DNA of 64,000 bases, from the NCBI RefSeq assembly GCF_024497955.1, contig NZ_JANHKP010000009.1, positions 1 through 64,000 of the forward strand, written 5' to 3'. The DNA comes from Streptomyces sp. C10-9-1 (GTDB lineage: Bacteria; Actinomycetota; Actinomycetes; Streptomycetales; Streptomycetaceae). Positions 34,308 to 42,809 of this stretch are shown one piece after another. A program made the translations under genes and the position numbers. The stretch's first letter is position 1. Each line of letters opens with the position of its first letter. The notes under the pieces were generated by a model. That model was given only the letters and a program-made list of their open reading frames with translations, was not told where the DNA came from and did not search any database.

Positions 34308-34376
34308 TCTTGGATCACCAGGGCGTCCGGGAGGGCGGTTTCCGGCAATCCCGCGGCTCCGTCCGATGTGCAGAAT

Positions 34377-34388
34377 TGGTCTAGTCCT
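34377..34388. promoter_or_regulatory. second dre-like palindrome, proximal to the HTH regulator gene
   Basis: TGGTCTAGTCCT reads AGGACTAGACCA on the other strand, so it differs from the 34296 site by one base in opposite orientation. It lies 88 bp before the regulator start at 34476. Confidence 0.6.
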
Positions 34389-34475
34389 GAATCGGCCATC
34401 CGGCATAGCATCGCAGCATCTGCACGCCGCACCACGCACGGTCATGGAAGAACGACGCACGCTCCGGGGGGACGC

Positions 34476-35462
34476 ATGCTGGAGGCGCTGGGGATACGGC
34501 AGTCGGCGGAGACGGTCTACCGGCTGATGCTCCAGAGGCCCGAGTTGGGGGTGGACGGCATGGCCCGCCACCTCGACTGGCCCGAGCAGGACGTACGTTC
34601 CGCCCTCGCCCACCTCGCCGAGGCGAAGCTGGTGGCCATGGGCGGCGAGGACGCCGACGAGGTCGCCCCCTTCAACCCGGAGGTCGGCTTCTCCTTCCTG
34701 CTCGCCCGGGCCGAGGCCGAACTGAGCCGCCGCAGGCGGCAGGTGGAGCTCGCCGAGCGGACGGTGGAGCAGATTCTCGCCACCTTCCCCGAGGGGTGCG
34801 ACCGGGCCGCCCGCCATGACGTCGTCGACCGCATCCGCGGCGTGGACGCCGTCCGCGAGCGGCTGGAGTCCCTGGCCGCCACGGCCCGCACGGAATGCCT
34901 CTCGCTGCTCCCCGGCGGCGCCCAGCTCCCCGACACCATGGACGCCAGCCAGCCGCTGGACGAACTGGCCCTCGCCCGGGGGGTGCGCATCCGCTCCCTG
35001 TACCAGGAGAGCTTCCGCAACGACCCGCCCACCCTGGAGTACGTCCGCTGGTACTGCGGCCTCGGCGGCGCCGCGCGCACGGTCCCGGTCGTCCCCATGC
35101 TGATGGTGATCGTCGACCGCAAGGCCGCCCTGGTGCCCATGGACCCCCGCGACGGACGCGCGGGGGCGCTGGAGGTCCGCAGCGGCGGCCTGGTCAGCGC
35201 CCTGGTGGTGCTCTTCGAGCACCTCTGGGAGTCCGGCACCCCCTTCGGCGAGACACCCCGGCGCGACGCGCACGACCTCTCACCCCAGGAACGCGAGCTC
35301 CTGCTGCTCCTGGGGATCGGCAGCACCGACGAGATCGCCGCGCGCAGGCTCGGCGTCTCCCTGCGGACCGTCCGGCGGATGAGCTCCGAGCTGATGTCCC
35401 GCCTGGGGGCGCGCAGCCGGTTCGAGGCCGGGGTGCGGGCCGCGAAGGAGGGTTGGCTCTGA
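34476..35462 (+). CDS. HTH regulator with TrmB-like N-terminus and LuxR-type C-terminal helix-turn-helix
   Basis: A 328-residue regulator. Residues 1-60 resemble a TrmB-type HTH (RQSAETVYRLMLQRPELGV), a predicted helical hairpin follows (residues 75-105), then a phospholipase-D-like effector region, and at residues 270-325 a LuxR-type HTH (LSPQERELLLLLGIGSTDEI, LGVSLRTVRRMSSELMSRLG). The family is common in Streptomyces. ATG 34476 has GGGGGGA 3-4 nt upstream. It is divergent from the reductase and directly followed by a phased repeat and the symporter operon, which it may control. Confidence 0.87.
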   Translation: MLEALGIRQSAETVYRLMLQRPELGVDGMARHLDWPEQDVRSALAHLAEAKLVAMGGEDADEVAPFNPEVGFSFLLARAEAELSRRRRQVELAERTVEQILATFPEGCDRAARHDVVDRIRGVDAVRERLESLAATARTECLSLLPGGAQLPDTMDASQPLDELALARGVRIRSLYQESFRNDPPTLEYVRWYCGLGGAARTVPVVPMLMVIVDRKAALVPMDPRDGRAGALEVRSGGLVSALVVLFEHLWESGTPFGETPRRDAHDLSPQERELLLLLGIGSTDEIAARRLGVSLRTVRRMSSELMSRLGARSRFEAGVRAAKEGWL

Positions 35463-35465
35463 GAC

Positions 35466-35521
35466 GAGCGGTCGCTCCGGCGCGCCGAACGGTCGTCACC
35501 GTGCGCTGAACGGTCGTCACC
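35466..35521 (+). repeat. three direct repeats with exact 21-bp period (candidate activator sites)
   Basis: GAGCGGTCGCTCC at 35466, GAACGGTCGTCACC at 35487 and the identical GAACGGTCGTCACC at 35508 start exactly 21 bp apart, which places them on one face of the helix. The array starts 4 bp after the regulator stop codon and ends 21 bp before a good -35 element of the symporter operon. Confidence 0.75.
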
Positions 35522-35542
35522 TGTCCGTTACCCGGACCGGGG

Positions 35543-35571
35543 TTCCGCACGGGGCACGGGTCCCCTAGATT
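35543..35571 (+). promoter_or_regulatory. promoter of the DUF3311/symporter operon
   Basis: TTCCGC (35543-35548) and TAGATT (35566-35571) are separated by 17 bp, a good vegetative-type promoter, 52 bp before the first gene of the operon and just downstream of the 21-bp repeat array. Confidence 0.65.
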
Positions 35572-35623
35572 TCCTGCGCGTTACACCAGGTGAACCGTGT
35601 GACCAGTGAGGGGAACGGACCCG

Positions 35624-35905
35624 ATGTCGACAGAACCCGGGGCGCCGGACGCGCCCGCAGCACCCGAAGCGAGCCCGCCCGCCGTCACCCCGGTCCGCGT
35701 GGTCATCGGCCTCTGCCTGGCCGCGCCCTTCGTGGCGATGCTCTGGGTCGGGTCCTACGCGAAGACGGACCCCGAGCTCTTCGGCCTGCCGTTCTTCTAC
35801 TGGTACCAGATGGCCTGGGTCGTGATCTCGACCGGGCTGACCATGGTGGCCTACACGCTGTGGCGCCGCGACCAGCGCGCACGCACGGGGGGTGCGTCCC
35901 GGTGA
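35624..35905 (+). CDS. DUF3311 small membrane protein
   Basis: A 93-residue protein with a Pro/Ala-rich N-terminus (residues 1-22) and two helices (about 26-45 and 60-80) containing LPFFYWYQMAWVVISTGLTM, typical of DUF3311. Such proteins are usually encoded immediately before sodium:solute symporters, as here, with a GTGA overlap, and are presumed accessory subunits. GAGGGGAA lies about 8 nt before the ATG. Confidence 0.87.
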   Translation: MSTEPGAPDAPAAPEASPPAVTPVRVVIGLCLAAPFVAMLWVGSYAKTDPELFGLPFFYWYQMAWVVISTGLTMVAYTLWRRDQRARTGGASR

Positions 35906-37536
35906 ACGACGGCGTCAACGGCGTGGCACTCGCCGTCTTCGTCTTCTTCTTCGTCCTCGTCACGGTGATGGGCTTCCTCGCCGCACGCTGGCGCAAGGCG
36001 GAGAACGAGAACAGCCTCGACGAATGGGGCCTGGGCGGACGGTCCTTCGGCACCTGGGTCACCTGGTTCCTGCTGGGCGGCGACCTCTACACGGCCTACA
36101 CCTTCGTGGCCGTGCCCGCGGCCATCTACGCGGCCGGGGCGGCCGGCTTCTTCGCCGTGCCCTACACCATCCTGGTCTACCCGCTGATCTTCACCTTCCT
36201 GCCCCGCCTGTGGTCGGTCTCCCACCGGCACGGCTACGTCACCACCTCCGACTTCGTCCGCGGCCGCTACGGCTCCAAGGGCCTGTCGCTCGCGGTGGCC
36301 CTCACCGGCATCCTGGCCACCATGCCGTACATCGCACTCCAGCTCGTCGGCATCCAGGCGGTGCTGGACGTGATGGGCGTCGGCGGGGGCGAGAGCACCC
36401 ACTGGTTCGTCAAGGACCTCCCGCTGCTGGTCGCCTTCGGTGTGCTCGCCGCCTACACGTACTCCTCGGGGCTGCGCGCCCCGGCGCTGATCGCCTTCGT
36501 CAAGGACACCCTGATCTACCTGGTCATCGCCGTGGCGATCATCTACATCCCCATCAAGCTGGGCGGTTTCGACGCCATCTTCTCCGCGGCCGGGGAGAAG
36601 TTCTCCCAGGTGAACGAGGACACCGGCAAGCCCGTGGGCTCCCTGGTGCCCGGCGAGGCGGGCCACTGGGGCTACGCCACGCTGGCACTCGGCTCGGCGC
36701 TGGCGCTCTTCATGTACCCCCACTCGATCACCGCGACCCTCTCCTCGCGCAGCCGCGAGGTGATCCGGCGCAACACCACGATCCTGCCGCTGTACTCGCT
36801 GATGCTGGGGCTGCTCGCGCTCCTCGGCTTCATGGCCATCGCCGCCGGGGTCAACGTGGCCAACGGCCAGCTGGCCATCCCCCAGCTCTTCGAGAACATG
36901 TTCCCCGCCTGGTTCGCGGGGGTCGCCTTCGCCGCCATCGGCATCGGCGCCCTGGTCCCGGCCGCGATCATGTCCATCGCCGCGGCCAACCTCTTCACCC
37001 GCAACATCTACAAGGACTTCCTGCGGCCCGACGCGACCCCCGCGCAGGAGACCAAGGTCTCCAAGCTGGTCTCGCTGCTGGTCAAGGTGGGCGCGCTGGC
37101 CTTCGTCCTCACCATGGACAAGACCGTGGCGATCAACTTCCAGCTCCTGGGCGGCATCTGGATCCTCCAGACCTTCCCCGCCCTGGTGGGCGGCCTGTTC
37201 ACCCGCTGGTTCCACCGCTGGGCGCTGATCGGCGGCTGGGCGGTGGGCATGGTCTACGGCACGGCGGCCGCCTACGGCGTCGCGAGCCCCACCCAGAAGC
37301 ACTTCGGCGGCTCCTCCGCCGCGATCCCCGGAATCGGCGAGATCGGCTACATCGGCCTCACTGCCTTCGTCCTCAACATCGCGGTCACCGTGGTCCTGAC
37401 CCTGGTGCTGCGGGCGCTCAAGGCTCCCGACGGCGTCGACGAGACGAGCCCCTCCGACTACACCGCGGACGCCGGCGACCCGGGTGTCGCGGCGAAGCTG
37501 CCGCCGGCCACGGCGGGCGCACCCGGCGGCCACTGA
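35902..37536 (+). CDS. sodium:solute symporter (monocarboxylate uptake type)
   Basis: A 544-residue SSS-family transporter with about 13 helices. GGRSFGTWVTWFLLGGDLYT near residue 45 and FPALVGGLFTRWFHRWALI in the C-terminal third match the MctP-like branch that takes up pyruvate, lactate or acetate. The last 40 residues are hydrophilic. The GTG at 35902 overlaps the DUF3311 stop. The substrate is inferred only from family resemblance. Confidence 0.88.
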   Translation: MNDGVNGVALAVFVFFFVLVTVMGFLAARWRKAENENSLDEWGLGGRSFGTWVTWFLLGGDLYTAYTFVAVPAAIYAAGAAGFFAVPYTILVYPLIFTFLPRLWSVSHRHGYVTTSDFVRGRYGSKGLSLAVALTGILATMPYIALQLVGIQAVLDVMGVGGGESTHWFVKDLPLLVAFGVLAAYTYSSGLRAPALIAFVKDTLIYLVIAVAIIYIPIKLGGFDAIFSAAGEKFSQVNEDTGKPVGSLVPGEAGHWGYATLALGSALALFMYPHSITATLSSRSREVIRRNTTILPLYSLMLGLLALLGFMAIAAGVNVANGQLAIPQLFENMFPAWFAGVAFAAIGIGALVPAAIMSIAAANLFTRNIYKDFLRPDATPAQETKVSKLVSLLVKVGALAFVLTMDKTVAINFQLLGGIWILQTFPALVGGLFTRWFHRWALIGGWAVGMVYGTAAAYGVASPTQKHFGGSSAAIPGIGEIGYIGLTAFVLNIAVTVVLTLVLRALKAPDGVDETSPSDYTADAGDPGVAAKLPPATAGAPGGH

Positions 37537-37549
37537 CCGCCGCGGGCCC

Positions 37550-37595
37550 GGCCGAGGGCCGCCGCCTCCCACCGGGGACGCGGCGGCCCTCGGCC
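37550..37595 (+). terminator. terminator of the symporter operon
   Basis: A perfect 16-bp stem (GGCCGAGGGCCGCCGC / GCGGCGGCCCTCGGCC) with a 14-nt loop, 13 bp after the symporter stop. Confidence 0.8.
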
Positions 37596-37620
37596 GTTCC
37601 GGTGATGCACACTGCCCTGC

Positions 37621-38130
37621 ATGGACTGCATGGACATCACCATCAGGCGCGTCGAACCACGGGAGTTCACCGCACTGGGAGAACTGACCGCACGGGCGTA
37701 CCTCGACGGCGGGCTGCTCGACTTCGGCGAGCGGGACCCCTATCTGGAGGTCCTGCGGGACGTCGCGGGCCGGGCTGCGCAGAGCGAGGTCTACGTGGCC
37801 GTGGACGGGGACGGCCGCCTGCTCGGCGGTGTCGCCTTCGTCCCCGCGGGCGGCCCCTACGCCGACATCGCCCGCCCCGGCGAGGCGGAGTTCCGGACCC
37901 TCGCGGTCGCCGAGGAGGCCCGCGGGCGCGGGGTGGGCGAGGCGCTGGTGCGCACCTGTGTCGCCCGTGCGAGGTCCGTTCCCGGATGCGTGCGGCTGGT
38001 CCTGTCGACCCAGCACGCCATGCGCCCGGCGCAGCGGATGTACGAGCGCCTGGGCTTCGTACGCACCCCCAAGCGGGACTGGACCCCGATCCCCGCGGTG
38101 CCCCTGCTCACCTACGCGCTGGAGCTCTGA
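37621..38130 (+). CDS. GNAT-family N-acetyltransferase
   Basis: A 169-residue single-domain acetyltransferase. The fold runs from ITIRRVEPREF through VYVAVDGDGRLLGGVAFVP and EFRTLAVAEEARGRGVGEAL, where RGRGVG is the acetyl-CoA loop, to MYERLGFVRTPKRDW. The acceptor is unknown. No ribosome site precedes the ATG at 37621 or the in-frame ATG at 37630; the transcript may be leaderless. It stands alone between the symporter terminator and the nrdAB leader. Confidence 0.87.
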   Translation: MDCMDITIRRVEPREFTALGELTARAYLDGGLLDFGERDPYLEVLRDVAGRAAQSEVYVAVDGDGRLLGGVAFVPAGGPYADIARPGEAEFRTLAVAEEARGRGVGEALVRTCVARARSVPGCVRLVLSTQHAMRPAQRMYERLGFVRTPKRDWTPIPAVPLLTYALEL

Positions 38131-38176
38131 GCACCGGCGCCCCGCACGGGCCGGCCCGGCCCCCTCTGCCGGGCAG

Positions 38177-38224
38177 ACACAACATGTGGGGGTGGCGCAG
38201 CAAGCCGCCCCCCACATGTATGCT
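38177..38224 (+). promoter_or_regulatory. paired NrdR-like boxes in the nrdAB promoter
   Basis: ACACAACATGTGGGGG (38177-38192) and CCCCCACATGTATGCT (38209-38224) each contain ACATGT, with centres 32 bp (about three helical turns) apart, the usual geometry of NrdR operator pairs. NrdR is the ATP/dATP-sensing repressor of ribonucleotide reductase genes. The two boxes also form an inverted repeat. Confidence 0.6.
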
Positions 38225-38231
38225 CATCCCG

Positions 38232-38335
38232 CTGTCGTCGCAGGGGAATCCGGTGGGACTCCGGGACTGTCCCGCAACGGTGTGCGCGGCAGGCCCTGCC
38301 TGCCCGCGAGTCCGAGGACCTGCCGACGGTGCGCC
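38232..38335 (+). promoter_or_regulatory. cobalamin (B12) riboswitch upstream of nrdAB
   Basis: The leader has the conserved B12-riboswitch pieces in order: GGGAATCCGGTGGGACTCC, GGGACTGTCCCGCAACGGTG, and the B12 box CGAGTCCGAGGACCTGCC. In Streptomyces a B12 riboswitch shuts off the oxygen-dependent class Ia reductase when coenzyme B12 is available for the class II enzyme; this leader fits that model. Confidence 0.93.
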
Positions 38336-38356
38336 CGGTGCGACCGCTCCGGGCGC
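38331..38356 (+). terminator. hairpin in the riboswitch expression platform
   Basis: GCGCCCGG (38331-38338) pairs with CCGGGCGC (38349-38356) across a 10-nt loop directly after the B12 box. It is a candidate intrinsic terminator or switching hairpin. Confidence 0.5.
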
Positions 38357-38480
38357 CCAGACGTCCGGGCCTCGCGGTTGGGCCGGTGGACGCCGTGCAC
38401 CCCTGCCCGCACGCGCGGGCCCGCATGCGCGGCCTCTTCCTCCGCCGCCTGGCCCCGTGCCGAGCGAGGGAGAGCACCAC

Positions 38481-40847
38481 GTGACCATCGCGCCAGCCGA
38501 TCCGGTCTCAGAGACGCGGAACGACGGACCCGGGACCGCGCTGCTGCGGGTCCTCACGGACCTGACCGCGGATCTGCCCGACACCGACCCCGGCAGGGTG
38601 GCGGCCGCCGCGCTGCGCGGGCGACACGCGGGATCGGACGAGGCCGAGCTCCGCTCGCTCGCCACCGAGGCCGCCGCCGGCCTGATCTCCGAGGACCCGG
38701 CCTACTCCCGGCTGGCGGCACGGCTGCTCACCCTGAGCATCGCCGAGGAGGCGGCCGGGGAGGGCTCGGTCTCCTTCTCCGCCTCGGTCGCGGTCGGCCA
38801 CCGCGAGGGGCTGATCGCCGACGGCACCGCTGCGTTCGCCGCGCGCCACGCCGCCCGGCTGGACGCACTGGCCGACCCCGCGGCCGACGACCGCTTCGGC
38901 TACTTCGGTCTGCGCACCCTCTACAGCCGGTACCTGCTGCGGCACCCCATCACCCGGAACGTCATCGAGACGCCCCAGTTCTTCATGCTCCGCGTCGCCG
39001 CGGGGCTCGCCGAGGCGACGGACTCCCCCGAGGGGGAGGCCCGCGCGGTGGACGAGGTCGCGGCGCTCTACGGGCTGATGAGCCGCCTGGACTACCTGCC
39101 GTCCTCCCCCACCCTGTTCAACTCCGGCACCCGGCACCCGCAGATGTCCTCCTGCTACCTGCTGGACTCGCCGCTGGACGAGCTGGACTCGATCTACGAG
39201 CGCTACCACCAGGTCGCCCGGCTGTCGAAGCACGCCGGCGGCATCGGGCTGCCCTACTCCCGCATCCGCGCCCGCGGTTCCCTGATCCGGGGCACCAACG
39301 GGCACTCCAACGGGATCGTGCCGTTCCTGAAGACCCTGGACGCCTCGGTGGCCGCGGTGAACCAGGGCGGCCGGCGCAAGGGCGCGGCCGCGATCTACCT
39401 GGAGACCTGGCACGCGGACGTCGAGGAGTTCCTGGAACTGCGCGACAACACCGGCGAGGACGCGCGGCGCACCCACAACCTCAACCTCGCGCACTGGATC
39501 CCGGACGAGTTCATGCGCCGGGTCGAGGCCGACGCCGAGTGGTCGCTGTTCTCCCCCTCCGACGTGCCCGAGCTGGTGGACCTGTGGGGTGCGGACTTCG
39601 ACGCCGCCTACCGCCGGGCGGAGGCCGCGGGGCTGGCCCGCCGCACCCTCCCGGCGCGGGAGCTGTACGGCCGGATGATGCGCACCCTCGCGCAGACCGG
39701 CAACGGCTGGATGACGTTCAAGGACGCCTCCAACCGCACCGCCAACCAGACGGCCGAGCCGGGGCGCGTGGTGCACTCCTCGAACCTGTGCACCGAGATC
39801 CTGGAGGTCACCGACGACGGCGAGACCGCCGTCTGCAACCTCGGCTCGGTCAACCTCGGCGCGTTCGTCGACACCGCGGCCGGGGACGTGGACTGGGAGC
39901 GCCTGGACGCCGCCGTCCGCACCGCCGTCACCTTCCTCGACCGGGTCGTGGACATCAACTTCTACCCGACCGAGCAGGCGGGACGCTCCAACGCCCGCTG
40001 GCGGCCGGTGGGCCTGGGCGCCATGGGCCTGCAGGACGTGTTCTTCCGGCTGCGGCTGCCCTTCGACTCGCCCGAGGCCCGGGCGCTGTCCACGAGGATC
40101 GCCGAGCGCATCATGCTCGCGGCCTACGAGGCGTCCTGCGACCTGGCCGAGCGCAACGGCCCGCTGCCCGCCTGGTCCGAGACCCGCACCGCGCGCGGTG
40201 TGCTGCACCCCGACCACTACGGCACCGAGCTGAACTGGCCGGAGCGCTGGGAGGCGCTGCGCGCGCGGATCGCGGAGAAGGGGATGCGCAACTCGCTGCT
40301 GCTGGCCATCGCGCCGACGGCGACGATCGCCTCCATCGCCGGCGTCTACGAGTGCATCGAGCCCCAGGTCTCCAACCTCTTCAAGCGCGAGACGCTGTCG
40401 GGCGAGTTCCTCCAGGTGAACACCTACCTGGTGGAGGACCTGAAGCGGCTGGGCGTGTGGGACGCGCAGACCCGTGAGGCGCTGCGCGAGTCGAACGGCT
40501 CGGTCCAGGGCTTCACCTGGGTGCCGGAGGACGTCCGGGCGCTGTACCGCACGGCGTGGGAGATCCCGCAGCGCGGCCTGATCGACATGGCGGCGGCCCG
40601 TACGCCGTTCCTGGACCAGAGCCAGTCGCTGAACCTGTTCCTGGAGACGCCGACGATCGGCAAGCTCTCCTCGATGTACGCCTACGCCTGGAAGCAGGGT
40701 CTGAAGACCACCTACTACCTGCGTTCCCGTCCGGCCACCCGCATCGCCCGTGCGGCGCGCGCCGCCGTCCCCGTCCAGCAGACCGCCGACCCCGACGCCG
40801 TCGCCTGCTCCCTGGAAAACCCCGAGTCCTGCGAGGCCTGCCAGTAA
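38481..40847 (+). CDS. nrdA: class Ia ribonucleotide reductase large subunit
   Basis: A 788-residue alpha subunit that reduces ribonucleoside diphosphates. Active-site features: Cys225 (SSCYLL) and Cys452 (AVCNLGSVNL) form the redox pair, and SNLCTE gives Asn435, Cys437 (thiyl radical) and Glu439. The C-terminal CEACQ contains the thioredoxin-reducible CxxC at 784/787. NQGGRRKGAAAIYLETWH is the substrate-binding region. The GTG at 38481 follows GAGGGAGAG; an upstream open frame runs through the riboswitch and is not coding. nrdB starts on the last base of the stop codon. Confidence 0.96.
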   Translation: MTIAPADPVSETRNDGPGTALLRVLTDLTADLPDTDPGRVAAAALRGRHAGSDEAELRSLATEAAAGLISEDPAYSRLAARLLTLSIAEEAAGEGSVSFSASVAVGHREGLIADGTAAFAARHAARLDALADPAADDRFGYFGLRTLYSRYLLRHPITRNVIETPQFFMLRVAAGLAEATDSPEGEARAVDEVAALYGLMSRLDYLPSSPTLFNSGTRHPQMSSCYLLDSPLDELDSIYERYHQVARLSKHAGGIGLPYSRIRARGSLIRGTNGHSNGIVPFLKTLDASVAAVNQGGRRKGAAAIYLETWHADVEEFLELRDNTGEDARRTHNLNLAHWIPDEFMRRVEADAEWSLFSPSDVPELVDLWGADFDAAYRRAEAAGLARRTLPARELYGRMMRTLAQTGNGWMTFKDASNRTANQTAEPGRVVHSSNLCTEILEVTDDGETAVCNLGSVNLGAFVDTAAGDVDWERLDAAVRTAVTFLDRVVDINFYPTEQAGRSNARWRPVGLGAMGLQDVFFRLRLPFDSPEARALSTRIAERIMLAAYEASCDLAERNGPLPAWSETRTARGVLHPDHYGTELNWPERWEALRARIAEKGMRNSLLLAIAPTATIASIAGVYECIEPQVSNLFKRETLSGEFLQVNTYLVEDLKRLGVWDAQTREALRESNGSVQGFTWVPEDVRALYRTAWEIPQRGLIDMAAARTPFLDQSQSLNLFLETPTIGKLSSMYAYAWKQGLKTTYYLRSRPATRIARAARAAVPVQQTADPDAVACSLENPESCEACQ

Positions 40848-41866
40848 TGTCCACCCCCGGCACCACGAAGAACCTGCTCGACCCGGGCTTCGAGCTGACC
40901 CTGCGCCCCATGCGCTATCCGGACTTCTACGAGCGCTACCGCGACGCGATCAAGAACACCTGGACGGTGGAGGAGGTCGACCTCCACTCCGACGTCACCG
41001 ACCTGGGCAAGCTGACCCCGGCGGAGCAGCACCTGATCGGCCGGCTGGTCGCCTTCTTCGCGACGGGCGACTCGATCGTGGCGAACAACCTCGTGCTGAC
41101 GCTGTACAAGCACATCAACTCCCCCGAGGCGCGCCTGTACCTCTCGCGCCAGCTGTTCGAGGAGGCCGTGCACGTCCAGTTCTACCTGACGCTCCTCGAC
41201 ACCTACCTCCCCGATCCAGAGGACCGGGCCGCGGCCTTCGCCGCCGTGGAGAACATCCCCTCCATCCGGGAGAAGGCGCAGTTCTGCTTCCGCTGGATGG
41301 ACCACGTCGAGGAGGTCGACAGCCTCCGGACCCAGGAGGACCGCCGCCGCTTCCTGCTGAACCTGATCTGCTTCGCGGCGTGCATCGAGGGCCTGTTCTT
41401 CTACGGTGCCTTCGCCTACGTGTACTGGTTCCGCTCGCGCGGTCTTCTGCACGGCCTGGCCACCGGCACCAACTGGGTGTTCCGCGACGAGACGATGCAC
41501 ATGAACTTCGCCTTCGAGGTCGTGGACACCGTCCGCAAGGAGGAGCCGGAGCTCTTCGACGACTCCCTCCGCCAGCAGGTCACCGACATGCTCAAGGAGG
41601 CCGTCGAGGCGGAGCTGCAGTTCGGCCGCGACCTGTGCGGGGACGGGCTGCCGGGCATGAACACCGAGTCGATGCGCGAGTACCTGGAGTGCGTGGCCGA
41701 CCAGCGGCTGGTGCGGCTCGGCTTCGCCCCGGTGTACGGCTCGCAGAACCCGTTCTCCTTCATGGAACTCCAGGGCGTCCAGGAGCTGACCAACTTCTTC
41801 GAGCGCCGCCCGTCCGCCTACCAGGTGGCGGTGGAGGGCACCGTCGGCTTCGACGACGACTTCTGA
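40847..41866 (+). CDS. nrdB: class Ia ribonucleotide reductase small subunit
   Basis: A 339-residue ferritin-like beta subunit that holds the diiron-tyrosyl radical. FEEAVHVQFY contains iron ligands Glu106 and His109 and the radical Tyr113. Further ligands are in LICFAACIEGLFFY and FRDETMHMNF. The C-terminal tail ends EGTVGFDDDF, the part that docks to NrdA. The ATG overlaps the nrdA stop by one base. The AraC-type nrdS gene that follows nrdAB in S. coelicolor is absent here; a convergent peptidase gene follows instead. Confidence 0.96.
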   Translation: MSTPGTTKNLLDPGFELTLRPMRYPDFYERYRDAIKNTWTVEEVDLHSDVTDLGKLTPAEQHLIGRLVAFFATGDSIVANNLVLTLYKHINSPEARLYLSRQLFEEAVHVQFYLTLLDTYLPDPEDRAAAFAAVENIPSIREKAQFCFRWMDHVEEVDSLRTQEDRRRFLLNLICFAACIEGLFFYGAFAYVYWFRSRGLLHGLATGTNWVFRDETMHMNFAFEVVDTVRKEEPELFDDSLRQQVTDMLKEAVEAELQFGRDLCGDGLPGMNTESMREYLECVADQRLVRLGFAPVYGSQNPFSFMELQGVQELTNFFERRPSAYQVAVEGTVGFDDDF

Positions 41867-41878
41867 TCCGGTCCCCCG

Positions 41879-41925
41879 CCGCGGCGGCCCGCGCCTCCCA
41901 CGGGGGGAGGCGCGGGCCGCCGCGG
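41879..41925. terminator. bidirectional terminator after nrdB
   Basis: A perfect 21-bp inverted repeat (starting CCGCGGCGGCCC) with a 5-nt loop between convergent stops at 41866 and 41954; one of the strongest stems in the window. Confidence 0.88.
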
Positions 41926-41953
41926 CGCGTCGGGGGGAGGGCCCGCGGCCCGG

Positions 41954-42691
41954 TCAGATGCCGCAGGCGGAGGCGGACCAGTAGCGGGACGAGCGGTGGT
42001 CGAGATGGGTGTGGTCGCCGTGGCCGGGGTAGCCCGGGCCGAGGATGCCGTTGAAGCCGTGGTTGCGCGCCGCCCGGGCGAGGGTGCACAGCGAGTGGGA
42101 CCCGGAGCCGAGGTCGGCGGCGTCGCCGTACAGATGGCGGCTGTTGGTGGCCCCGCCCACCGCGCTGTTGCAGCTCTTGGAGCGGAAACCGCTGGTCACC
42201 CGGATCGGCTGGTCGCCGAGGGCGTGCCGCAGGGCCTCCAGTTTCCACATGGTGCGCAGCGCGTTGGACCTGGCCGTCGCGGCACTGACCGCGCCGCCCG
42301 ACCAGGTGGAGTTGCAGCGGTTCAGTTCCGCGTAGCTGAAGTGCGCCGGCGTGCAGTCGCCGTCCTGGAGCTGGTAGATCTTGCCGAAGGTGGCCGGGCC
42401 GGCGACGCCGTCGGCGGCGAGGCCGTAGGCGGCCTGGAAGCGCCTGACGGCCGCGGCGGTGGCAGGCCCGTAGGAGCCGTCGATCGCGAGGACGGCGCCG
42501 GTCCCCGGGTACCCGGCGACGCGGATCTGGAGCTGGGCGACGTCCGATCCGGAGGCGCCCTGGGAGAGCGTGCGCGGCCAGGTGTAGCAGCTGTCGGCCC
42601 TGGCCGTCCCTGCGGTGGCCGCCATACCGGCGAACCCGATAGTCGTGAGCATGACAATTGAGAGCAGAAGGCGTGCCGTACGTCTCAGCAT
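41954..42691 (-). CDS. secreted D-Ala-D-Ala carboxypeptidase-like protein with peptidoglycan-binding domain
   Basis: A 245-residue secreted protein. Residues 1-32 are a signal peptide (MLRRTARLLLS start, cleavage near ARADS). Residues 35-110 hold a PG_binding_1 repeat (LSQGASGSDVAQLQIRVAGY, AIDGSYGPATAAAVRRFQAA). The C-terminal M15A-type domain has TSGFRSKSCN, SRHLYGDAADLG (zinc His and Asp) and GHGDHTHLD (second His pair), as in Streptomyces zinc D-Ala-D-Ala carboxypeptidase. It trims peptidoglycan stem peptides. GGGAG lies 6 nt before the ATG. Confidence 0.9.
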   Translation of the reverse strand: MLRRTARLLLSIVMLTTIGFAGMAATAGTARADSCYTWPRTLSQGASGSDVAQLQIRVAGYPGTGAVLAIDGSYGPATAAAVRRFQAAYGLAADGVAGPATFGKIYQLQDGDCTPAHFSYAELNRCNSTWSGGAVSAATARSNALRTMWKLEALRHALGDQPIRVTSGFRSKSCNSAVGGATNSRHLYGDAADLGSGSHSLCTLARAARNHGFNGILGPGYPGHGDHTHLDHRSSRYWSASACGI

Positions 42692-42809
42692 GGCGTCTCC
42701 CTGCCGTGAAATCGGTGTACCGACGAGACTGGCGTGGCGGTCGACGCGCGTCAACAGCGCCCGGGAAACTGCCGGTTGTCCGCCCGACGACACCCGGGTG
42801 ACGCACCCG

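Noticed and set aside
38131..38230. The inverted repeat at 38183-38218 as a terminator of the acetyltransferase gene
   Set aside because: Possible, but the spacing of the two ACATGT centres (32 bp) and their closeness to the riboswitch fit an operator pair better.
35892..38480. Open frame continuing upstream of nrdA through the symporter gene
   Set aside because: It runs in another frame through a clear transporter gene and through the B12 riboswitch; nrdA starts at the GTG at 38481.
41867..41953. An nrdS gene after nrdB
   Set aside because: Only an 87-bp gap with a terminator separates nrdB from a convergent peptidase gene; no AraC-type frame is present.
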